Source of the DNA: Symbiodinium natans
Taxonomy: Eukaryota > Sar > Dinophyceae > Suessiales > Symbiodiniaceae
DNA length: 43,415 bases
Reading direction: 5' to 3'
NCBI GenBank assembly: GCA_905221605.1
Contig: CAJNDS010000409.1
Location: 102,501 to 145,915 of the forward strand
Under the pieces are notes generated by a model. That model made no database searches. It had not been told where the DNA came from and was given only the letters and a program-made list of their open reading frames with translations. A program made the translations under genes and the position numbers. Numbering within the stretch: position 1 is the stretch's first letter; each line of letters opens with the position of its first letter. Below, one piece after another: positions 8,898-16,530 of the stretch.

Positions 8898-9225
8898 AAA
8901 GAAGACAGGGTACAAGCCCCAGCATCGTCGGCATTTTTTTGGGATCCCCGGTAGGGCATCCAGCGCTGCGTCCTTTTGCCTTACTGGTTCTTAGGAGGGG
9001 TACCAGGATTTCCAGAAGTCCCACAGAAAGTCCCAGAAAGGAACCCCTCGAAATCTGCAAGGCCCCTAAAGCCAAGACCCGAATCCCTAATGCCTTAAAA
9101 CTTAAACCCTAAGAACCCCCAAATCCCTAAACCCGACGAAAGCCGGTAAGTTTGCAAAGTCTAAGGGTAGTTACATTCTCCCTTTTATACGGTCACTTGA
9201 CCTTTTTTTGAGGGGGTTCTGAAGC

Positions 9226-9259
9226 ATGGGCCCTAGGGGTGTATGAATGAAGGGCCCAT
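9226..9259. repeat. Hairpin ATGGGCCCT...AGGGCCCAT
   Basis: A perfect 9-bp inverted repeat. The same palindromic core forms the ends of the 80-bp element at 33559-33638. Confidence 0.7.
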
Positions 9260-9429
9260 ACTCAGGCCCTTGCCTTGCCCTAAACCCAAACCCTAAACCC
9301 TAAAAACCCTGAACCCTAAAAAAGCCTGAAGCCCTAAAACCCTAAAACCCTCAGCCCTCAACCCTCAACCCCAAGCCCTCAAACCTGGGGACTATTACCC
9401 AATACCTAACCCTAAACCCTAAAACTCTA

Positions 9430-9920
9430 AACTGAATGAGCCCGGGGCCGTCGCTGGGCGAACGCACCGAGGCCGGCAGGCGAGGGAGCTCCGCAGCCAT
9501 AAGCCCTCTCACTGGCAACGGAGCTCTCATCCCGTACTGTGCGGGGACCCGGCAGGTCGCTGGCGAGCAACCCGTCAGGTTGCCCCTGGAATGGCAGCCA
9601 CCTCCCAGCAAGGGCCGAGTAACCTGTCAGGCCCGACAATGAGGGTGGTGGGAGGGTGGGAGGGTGGGAGGGTGGGAGGAAAGACAAACAGGGCCTCGCA
9701 GGTGGGGGCAGGCAGGGTGTGACCTACTTCGCTGTCAGACACACCCTGCTCGCAACACAAATAGGAAAAAAGAACAAAGGATCGATCAGAAAGCAAGGAA
9801 ACCCTAAACCCGCAAAGGTCAAGGCGAGGGTGGAGCGCAAGCGGGGGTGGGGCTCCACAAGTCGGGGCGAACGCCTGGGTGCTTTTTGCACCAGCGCGCC
9901 CCCCTCAATTGAGACACCCT
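9430..9920. other. GC-rich stretch with several open frames and GGGTGGGA minisatellite
   Basis: Both strands are open at 9430-9640, probably because of composition. A GTGGGAGG tandem lies at 9644-9678 and a hairpin (CAGGGTGTG...CACACCCTG) near 9714-9750. No family recognised and no splice structure clear. Confidence 0.35.
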
Positions 9921-9984
9921 AAGCCCTAACGCCCTAAAGCCCTAAAACCCTAGAACCCTCAAACCCTCAGCCCTCAAACCTTAG

Positions 9985-10049
9985 GCACTGGGCCGCCTTC
10001 TTGCCCTGGCCCTGGTCTACCACTGCCCCTGCAGCGGCCCTCAGGGGAG
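9985..10049 (+). CDS. Exon (ALGRLLALALVYHCPCSGPQ)
   Basis: CCTTAG|exon|GTTTAGGG. The reading ALGRLLALALVYHCPCSGPQ is hydrophobic then cysteine-rich and could be part of a membrane segment. The donor GT comes from a telomere-like unit. Confidence 0.6.
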
Positions 10050-10088
10050 GTTTAGGGTTTAAGGTTTAGGGTTCAGGGTTTGCCTGCG

Positions 10089-10126
10089 GGGAGTGCGCCG
10101 AATTTTTGATTTAGGGGCGCACTCCC
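10089..10126. repeat. Perfect 11-bp inverted repeat with 16-base loop
   Basis: GGGAGTGCGCC at 10089-10099 pairs with GGCGCACTCCC at 10116-10126. Looks like a solo foldback or a collapsed inverted-end element. Confidence 0.8.
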
Positions 10127-10129
10127 TAT

Positions 10130-10620
10130 CGCGCGCTAGGGTTTGGAGTATTTGGTGTAGTAGGGCTTAGGGTTCAGGATTTAGGGGGTTCTGGGGTTTT
10201 AGGGCTTCTTGTTTAAGGTTCAGGGTTTAGGGTTCAGGGCTGTAGGGTTTCAGGATTAAGTTTGTTTTTTTTGCCTTTAGGGTTCTAGGTTCTGGGGGTT
10301 TCGGGTTTTAGGGTTTTTTCTTCAAGGTTTAGGGGTTTAAGGTTGTATGGTTTAGGATTTCGAGTTCTAGGGCCAGTCGACGTTTAGGATTTTAGAGTTT
10401 TTCTAGGGGTTTCGGGTTTCAGGGGTTCTTTTGTAAGGTTTAGGGTTGCAATGGTTCAGGATTGAGATTTAGGGGTTTAGGATTTAGGGTCTGCTTCTTT
10501 CAGGGCTTGGGGGCTTTAATGTGTTTAGGGTTTCAGGGTCTTCGGGTCTACTGTTTTAGGGTTAGTTGCAGGATTTGGGGTTGTTGGACAAGCCTGAACA
10601 CTATTTCCCCAAACCCTAAA
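10130..10620. other. Degenerate TTTAGGG intron-like stretch
   Basis: Irregular G-strand repeats with interspersed T-rich sequence. No exon seen. Confidence 0.5.
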
Positions 10621-10856
10621 CCCTAAACCCTAAGCCGGGGTATGTAAGCCCAGGTTCCGTAAGACCCCCTAGACTCCCTAAGCTTCTTTAACGTTTCCTA
10701 CTACTTACCTCCTCCTTGGACTCTCCTTATAAAGGAAGCGTTGTGTGGTTGGGGCTTTAAGGGGCTAGGGGTGTGGGCCTAAACTCTATAAACCCTAAAC
10801 CCCCTAATACTCGAGTTTTAGCATTGGTGCTTTATGGGCCCCAGGTTAACTTCCAG

Positions 10857-10904
10857 GACGTTGGGGTCTCTTGTCAGGGTGGTGGGGCTCATCGCCTTCG
10901 ATTG
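10857..10904 (+). CDS. Putative exon (DVGVSCQGGGAHRLRL)
   Basis: TTAACTTCCAG|exon|GAATCC (GA donor). 16 codons, phase 0 at both ends. Short, so weak. Confidence 0.35.
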
Positions 10905-11011
10905 GAATCCTTTAGGGTGTAGGTTTTAGGCTTCAGGGCTAGAGCCTAAAATAAAGACCCCATGAACTGAAAGCACTACACCCAAACGCTAAGCCGCAGT
11001 CGAATCCAATT

Positions 11012-11323
11012 TTGGAAGTTTGGTCATTCGAGGTGTTCCGCTCAGAGACATCTCGGGCGCATTCTCACCGCCGTTATTCCACGACCGGTCAGAGAATTAT
11101 GTGCAAGGGCTGCTCCGTGCAAGTCCCGGACGTGTCGGCGGTGATTCCCTGCAGCATGTTCGTGATTGAGGAGTTCAGAAATCCATTGATTGCAGATGGC
11201 TACGACAAGGCGGCTGACATGGGACGAGTGCCAGCATCAAAGGCTTTGCCCGAGGTGCCATCAACGGCACGTTCATTCACACACCGCCGATGGCCTGGTA
11301 GTACCACATTTTCAGTACATTAG
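11012..11323 (+). CDS. Hypothetical exon region, about 100 codons
   Basis: One frame reads VIPCSMFVIEEFRNPLIADG then YDKAADMGRVPASK. From about 11223 another frame (SIKGFARGAINGTFIHTPPM) looks better, suggesting a frameshift, a small intron or a decayed mobile element. Function unknown. Confidence 0.4.
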   Translation: MEVWSFEVFRSETSRAHSHRRYSTTGQRIMCKGCSVQVPDVSAVIPCSMFVIEEFRNPLIADGYDKAADMGRVPASKALPEVPSTARSFTHRRWPGSTTFSVH

Positions 11324-11339
11324 AAAAAGATTGAAAACG

Positions 11340-12170
11340 ACACCCCTTTTGTAGAGCACAAAGTAGCGGGGCGGGGGGGAGGGGGGGCTACTGGAACTGA
11401 AGCAAGGTCCTAAACCCCAAGCCCTAAACTTCAGCACTTGGGGTTGACGGTTTAGGGTCTAGCCGAAATCTAAAATCCTAGACCCCCCTAAGCTCCTAAA
11501 AACCCACGCTGGCCCACGCTGGCTGCAACAACATTTCCTTGGGTACTAGAGGAGGGACCCCCAGAAGGGTTTAGGGTTTACACCTAAATATGTATGTGTG
11601 GGTGTAACATATTGCAATATGTCTATGTATATATATATATATACACATTCATACTTATTCCTTATATGAGAGATGCAGGCCCAATGCAGCTTTCGCTGCT
11701 GGTTTTCAAGTGCATCCTAGGCCGGCCGATGCACTTTGGGTCTAGGAGCTTTTGGGGGTTTCGGATGTTCAGGGGTTATTGTGTTTGTTACTGGCACCCC
11801 CCAACACAAGCCTCAGCCCTGAACCCCATTGTCTAGCAGGATCGGCCAAAAGATGCTTGTGCCTTGCAGCTGATTCCTTCAGTCGTGGGCTGTAGGCTCT
11901 AGTTTTTTGACCCAATCAATTTAGAACCGGCGGTTGACTTTGCTAGGCTACAGCGTGAGGGGTTTGGTAGGGTTGTGGGGTTGCTCTCGCTACAAAGGTT
12001 AGTATCCGGCTGTAATATAAACATACAATCACATAATCATATAATCATATGAATATAGTTGTACAATATGTAATCATACAATAATGTACTCACATAGTAA
12101 TATAACGAAAAATCATCTACGGACATTTATGATCTTGGGGTGCCCCAATCCTCAACCCGCATTCTGCGAC
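11340..12170. other. Gene-poor stretch with TA microsatellite
   Basis: Contains a G run (11367-11388), a truncated MITE end (11549-11569) running straight into TTTAGGG, (TA)n at 11627-11644 and an AT-rich tract (12010-12115). No convincing exon. Confidence 0.5.
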
Positions 12171-12172
12171 AG

Positions 12173-12237
12173 CCAACCTCGAAACCTCCAAGCCTCGGAA
12201 GCGTAACCTGCACTCTGCCTCAGTGAGCCGTCTCTGG
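12173..12237 (+). CDS. Exon (NLETSKPRKRNLHSASVSRL), GA donor
   Basis: CTGCGACAG|exon|GAACATTTAGGG. Reads NLETSKPRKRNLHSASVSRL then W. Basic and serine-rich. The only plausible donor is GA. Confidence 0.6.
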
Positions 12238-12554
12238 GAACATTTAGGGTTTAGGGTTTGGGGTTTAGGGTTTAGGGTTTAGGGTTTAGGGTTTAGGGTT
12301 TAGACAATTCTTTCTAATATGGCCCCTCTTTGGGTACTCTGAATATATCAGGGTCGTCGTAGAGAACTACGGGGATCATGGGCGGGGGGACTCTCAATCC
12401 TGCTACCCTTTTAAAATTTCACAACCCCCTTTTCTGGGCATGTAAATACACCCCAAACATATATACTACAAAAAGGGTACCCCCACCCCACCCCCCCCCT
12501 CCCCGTTTGGGAAACACAGTAACCCCTACACGCCTGGAAGAGTCCCTGTAGAGA

Positions 12555-12623
12555 GATGAGCTGCGTCGGAGGAGTTCCGTTGCGACCTGGCGACGTTCGG
12601 CAGCGACAGCCTCGGAACGGAGG
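12555..12623 (+). CDS. Putative exon, two frames open
   Basis: Island before GTTTAGGG. Reads ELRRRSSVATWRRSAATASE in one frame and MSCVGGVPLRPGDVRQRQ in another. Left boundary uncertain. Confidence 0.35.
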
Positions 12624-12771
12624 GTTTAGGGGGTTTAGGGTTTGGGGTTTAGGGTTAGGGTTTGGGATTTAGGGTTTGAGGTTTAGGGTTTAGGGTTTGG
12701 GGTTGAGGGTTTGGGGTATAGGACCCAGTCTAGGGCTTAGAAACCCAAAAGCCCTCTACCGTACCCTGAAT

Positions 12772-12842
12772 CCTGGGAGCTCCGAGCCATAGAATCATTC
12801 CAGCAGGAGCCCACAGATGAGAAGTGCCGAACAAGCATGTAA
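12772..12842 (+). CDS. Putative terminal exon (ELRAIESFQQEPTDEKCRTS)
   Basis: Ends M then TAA at 12840, right where a 120-bp CCCTAAA array begins; a GT donor overlaps the stop. Acidic, helix-like. No clear acceptor. Confidence 0.45.
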
Positions 12843-13010
12843 AAACCCTAAACCCTAAACCCTAAACCCTAAACCCTAAACCCTAAACCCTAAACCCTAA
12901 ACCCTAAACCCTAAACCCTAAACCCTAAACCCTAAACCCTAAACCCTAAACCCCAAACCTGCAAAACCCTAAACCCTAAACCCTAAACCCTAAGCCCGAA
13001 GCCCTAAGCC
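12843..13010. repeat. CCCTAAA array
   Basis: About 16 perfect units followed by variants (CCTGCAAAACCC, CCCGAAGCC). Confidence 0.95.
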
Positions 13011-13225
13011 CGAAGCCCCTAAACCCTTAAGAGGCCCTCGTTGGGGGGGGGGGGGGGGTTGGGAGCTTAGGATGGATGCCTTGTGCCCTCAACCCCCGAA
13101 ACTCTGAAACCTTCGACCCTTACCCCACACCCCCCAAAACCCCCTAAGCCCCCAAGCCTCCCAAACCCCCCCAAACACCCCAAAACCCCCCAAACCCCCG
13201 AAACCCTAAACTGCTGGGATTCTAG

Positions 13226-13331
13226 AAAAGAAGCTCTGGGCCCAGGCTCGATCCAGATTTTTGGGTACATCGGGTCCGTCACTCAGCCGGGGGCGGGTGG
13301 CTGGTTGGAGTGGGTCGGATTAAGGCTGTGG
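13226..13331 (+). CDS. Exon, 35 codons (SIQIFGYIGSVTQPGAGGWL)
   Basis: GGGATTCTAG|exon|GTTTAGGG. Reads KEALGPG, then SIQIFGYIGSVTQPGAGGWL, then EWVGLRLW, ending in phase 0. Hydrophobic and glycine-rich, compatible with a membrane protein; light-harvesting-like resemblance is too weak to claim. Confidence 0.6.
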
Positions 13332-13501
13332 GTTTAGGGTGCTTCATAAACCCTAAACCCTAAACCCTAAACCCCAAACCCTAAACCCTATAAACCCTAT
13401 AAACCCCAAACCCTAAACGCTTTTGGGTTTAGGGTCTGCCACAGGAAGCCTGGTAGGGGATCAGGGTTTATGCTTCATAGGGCTTTGGTTGCGGGTGTTA
13501 G

Positions 13502-13545
13502 AATGCCGCAGCTGGCCCTCAGGGTCAGGCTGCACGGGAAGTCCC
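13502..13545 (+). CDS. Putative exon (NAAAGPQGQAAREV), GA donor
   Basis: GGTGTTAG|exon|GAAACCCGAAACCC. 14 codons plus two bases. Another frame (MPQLALRVRLHGKS) is open. Confidence 0.4.
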
Positions 13546-13659
13546 GAAACCCGAAACCCTAAACCCTAAACCCCAAACCCTAAACCCCAAACCCTAAACC
13601 CTAAACCCTAAACCCTAAACCACGCATCAACGGAGCCGGATGCAATTTTTTGCGTGCAG

Positions 13660-13758
13660 GGTGGGGTTTCGGGTTTTGGCATGGACGTCGAATCCCCCCA
13701 GGTCCGGCCGCTACTGCAGCCAAACGGTGCTGAGGTCGGGCTCCTGCATGGATATTGG
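13660..13758 (+). CDS. Exon, 33 codons, GC donor
   Basis: GCGTGCAG|exon|GCTGAGGG. Reads GFGMDVESPQVRPLLQPN then GAEVGLLHGYW, phase 0 at both ends. A second frame (VLAWTSNPPRSGRYCSQTVL) is also open, so the product is unsure. Confidence 0.5.
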
Positions 13759-13772
13759 GCTGAGGGTTTCAG

Positions 13773-13900
13773 TTCAGGGTTTAGGGTTTAGGGTTTAGGG
13801 TTTAGGGTTTAGGGTTTAGGGTTTAGGGTTTAGGGTTTAGGGTTTAGGGTTTAGGGTTTAGGGGTTTAGGGGTTTAGGGGTTTAGGGGTTTAGGGGTTTG
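13773..13900. repeat. TTTAGGG array ending in TTTAGGGG octamers
   Basis: About 12 heptamers, then five octamers: a sudden switch of unit length. Confidence 0.95.
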
Positions 13901-14137
13901 GATGACGACGCAGTTTTTGCGATGGGGTTCATAGGGCAAAAGGGCTTTCAATGGTTTCTAGGATTGTATATGAGGGTTTATAGGGTGTATGGGGCCAAAA
14001 GTGGTTGCTGAAGGGCTTCTGGGGTCTGTAGGATTCATCGGGTTTAAGGATTTTTGGCTCTGGTTTTGCAGGGTTTTTCAGGGTGTTACAGGGGTTTACA
14101 GGGCTTACCAGGGGTTTTGCAGGGTTTTACAGGGTGT

Positions 14138-14225
14138 TGTTTAGGGTTTAGGGTTTAGGGTTTAGGGTTTAGGGTTTAGGGTTTAGGGTTTAGGGTTTAG
14201 GGTTTAGGGTTTAGGGTTTAGGGTT
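14138..14225. repeat. TTTAGGG array
   Basis: About 12 perfect G-strand units immediately 5' of the island at 14231. Confidence 0.95.
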
Positions 14226-14230
14226 CCAAG

Positions 14231-14270
14231 CACGGCTGGAGAACTCGGCGTTTCTAGGGCTACAGGGTGT
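14231..14270 (+). CDS. Putative exon (RLENSAFLGLQGVGATL)
   Basis: After GGTTCCAAG, reads RLENSAFLGLQGVGATL. Flanked by a TTTAGGG array on the left and a CCCTAAA array on the right, so the arrays form inverted flanks. Confidence 0.4.
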
Positions 14271-14324
14271 CGGTGCAACTCTAAACCCCTGAGCCTTACG
14301 CCCTAAACTCCTGGATGTCCAGCC

Positions 14325-14460
14325 TAGACCCTAAACCCTAAACCCTAAACCCTAAACCCTAAACCCTAAACCCTAAACCCTAAACCCTAAACCCTAAACC
14401 CTAAACCCTAAACCCTAAACCCTAAACCCTAAACCCTAAACCCTAAACCCTAAACTTAAA
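14325..14460. repeat. CCCTAAA array
   Basis: About 18 perfect units. Confidence 0.95.
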
Positions 14461-14482
14461 CCCTACACCCGGCACCTGCAAG

Positions 14483-14560
14483 TCTGCAAACTCTGAGCTT
14501 GGAGGCATACATGAAGGGATCTCAGAGAGCTGGCTCTCTAGCCCTTTGAAGGATCCCTAA
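14483..14560 (+). CDS. Terminal exon (SANSELGGIHEGISESWLSS)
   Basis: CACCTGCAAG|exon with stop. Reads SANSELGGIHEGISESWLSS then PLKDP and TAA at 14558. A likely 3' end of a gene. Confidence 0.55.
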   Translation, partial: SANSELGGIHEGISESWLSSPLKDP

Positions 14561-14728
14561 ACCGTGGCAAATGCTGCTCCAGCTCTTGTGGATAGACCCT
14601 AACCGCTAAACTTACCCTAAACTTACCCTAAACCCGAAACCCGAAACCCGAAACCCGAATCCCGAATCCCGAAACCCGAAACCCGAAAGAAACCACTTAT
14701 GCATAAGACCATCTAAAGTGTTGCCCAG

Positions 14729-14788
14729 GAGCGCCAGCGCTCCCTGTCTTCGTGGGGCCTCTCGGCGGAGAGCCTGGCAAGGGTGCAG
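14729..14788 (+). CDS. Exon, 20 codons (ERQRSLSSWGLSAESLARVQ)
   Basis: GTTGCCCAG|exon|GTTTTAGGG, phase 0 at both ends. Both junctions are good. Function unknown. Confidence 0.6.
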
Positions 14789-15132
14789 GTTTTAGGGCTT
14801 TAGGGCTTTGGGGTTTGCTTAATCCCAAAACCTAACCCTAAACCCCAAACCCGAAACCCTAAACCCTAAACACGTTCAGTTTAGGGGCTCCTCTTGGGGG
14901 TGAAATGCGTAGGGTTTAGGCTATGGAGTGTCGGGTTTAGGGTAGCCAGGTTTATGGTTTAAAGGTTTTACTGTCTTACCTCTAAACCCTGACACCCGAA
15001 AAACCGAAACCCCTAAAACCCTAGCACCCCAAAAGGCCTAAAACCCAAAAACCCTAAAACCGTTAAAGCGTAAACCCTATCCCCTGACACCCTAAACTTA
15101 CCCTGAACCCTAAACCCTAAACCCTTCAAAAG

Positions 15133-15220
15133 GCTTTCACAAAACGGCGGTGACTTGCGGGCCACCCAAGGTATGGACCCGCTCACCTTCGTGTCCAGCG
15201 ACGGCCAAAGAGAGCCTGGC
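15133..15220 (+). CDS. Exon (DLRATQGMDPLTFVSSDGQR)
   Basis: CAAAAG|exon|GCTTGAGGGG (GC donor). Reads LSQNGG, then DLRATQGMDPLTFVSSDGQR, then EPG. A second frame is open (FHKTAVTCGPPKVW). Confidence 0.5.
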
Positions 15221-15378
15221 GCTTGAGGGGTTAGGGGTTTGGGGTTTAGGGTTTAGGGTTTGGGGTTACGGGTAAAAAGATACGCCTCGAAAACCCTGTG
15301 TGTCCCTTAAGCCTGAGCCCCATACGCCTTGAACAAGAACACCCTAAACCTAAACCCTAAATCCTAAACAGCCTTCAG

Positions 15379-15441
15379 CCCTCAATGCTTCAAAGCTCCC
15401 GGAGGCCACGGCACGCGGGTCTCCTTAATGACACTGAAGAT
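15379..15441 (+). CDS. Exon (PSMLQSSRRPRHAGLLNDTE), GA donor
   Basis: GCCTTCAG|exon|GAAACCCTAAACG. 21 codons, phase 0. The CCCTAAA array begins inside the donor consensus. Confidence 0.55.
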
Positions 15442-15534
15442 GAAACCCTAAACGCCTGAACTTCAGAAGCGCGCAGAACCCTAAACCCTAAACCCTAAAG
15501 CCTCAACCCTCAAACAAACCTAGCCGTAGACCCT

Positions 15535-15785
15535 AAACCCCAAACCCCACACCCCAAACCCCAAACCCCAAACCCCAAACCCCAAACCCCAAACCCCCAA
15601 CCCCCAACCCCAAACCCCAAACCCTAAACCCTAAACCGCAAACCCCCAAACCCCAGACCCCAGACCCCAGACCCCAAACCCCAAACCCCAAACCCCAAAC
15701 CCCAAACCCCAAACCCCAAACCCCAAACCCCAAACCCCAAACCCTAAACCCTAAACCCTAAACCCTAAACCCTAAACCCTAAACC
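15535..15785. repeat. CCCCAAA/CCCTAAA array
   Basis: Two blocks of CCCCAAA units, with CCCCAGA variants between, ending in six CCCTAAA units. Confidence 0.95.
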
Positions 15786-15802
15786 TGGTAAATCTCCGTC
15801 AG

Positions 15803-15857
15803 ACCAAGGCTGCAGCCTGGAGGAAGTGCCATACTGGTCTCAGAAGAGAACAAAGAG
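15803..15857 (+). CDS. Exon (PRLQPGGSAILVSEENKE)
   Basis: CTCCGTCAG|exon|GTGGGGTTTAGGG. 18 codons in the favoured frame; TKAAAWRKCHTGLRREQR is open in another. Confidence 0.5.
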
Positions 15858-16326
15858 GTGGGGTTTAGGGTTTGTTTAGGGTTTTGGGGTTTAGGGTTTA
15901 GGGTTTAGGGTTTAGGGTTTAGGGTTCAGGGTGTAAGGTTTAGGGTTGAGGGCTGCCCGAACCCTAAACCCTAGACCCAACACCCTATCTCCGCGCACGC
16001 GCAGGACCAAGCACAACATTCTCATTAAACAAGACGCCTAGCAAAGAAGGTTCTCTTAGTTAAGCGATCTTGCTGATTTCTCTTGAAGCAAAGCCTCGTG
16101 CTCATGTGTGGCAGATAGCCAGAGGCTCCTTTTGCAGTTTTGGGGTTTGGCTCTTCACGGATTGAAATTGGGGTGTTGGGGGGGGGGGGGGGGGAGGGTC
16201 CAAGAGTCACATAAAGGTTTAGGGCTTAGGGCTCAGGATCTGTCCACCTCCTAAGCCCTAAACCCTAAACCCTAAACCCTAAACCCTAAAACCTAAACCC
16301 TAAATCCTGACTCACCCAGCCCACAG

Positions 16327-16530
16327 CGAAAACCATGGCGCCTGAGCATCTGGAAGCCAGCCGTTGGTTGTGGATCTGCGCCCTGTACGGGTGCGCCGTG
16401 TTCTTTCTCTACTCGGCCTTGAGGGCAACCTACAGGCACAAGGCACGGCGCGAGTACGAGCACCAGGAGTTCTGCCGAAATCTCGGGCAGCATGGGGAGT
16501 CGCTGGATCGTTCAGAGAGGGAGAGGGAAG
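16327..16530 (+). CDS. Bestrophin gene exon 1: N-terminal membrane segment
   Basis: Reads MAPEHLEASRWLWICALYGC onward, then charged sequence with REYEHQEF and SEREREG. It leaves one base (GAA G|GC) that joins the next exon as GGC. The segment is not typical of bestrophins, so it is a lineage-specific N-terminus, or earlier exons exist. Confidence 0.8.

Noticed and set aside
13226-13331. Light-harvesting protein exon
   Set aside because: IQIFGYIG is only loosely like those proteins and no chlorophyll-binding motif is visible.
15533-15733. ORFs reading GFGVWGLGFGVWGLG and similar (also near 1521, 17372, 25672)
   Set aside because: These are translations of telomere-like arrays on the minus strand, open because the 7-base unit has no stop in some frames.
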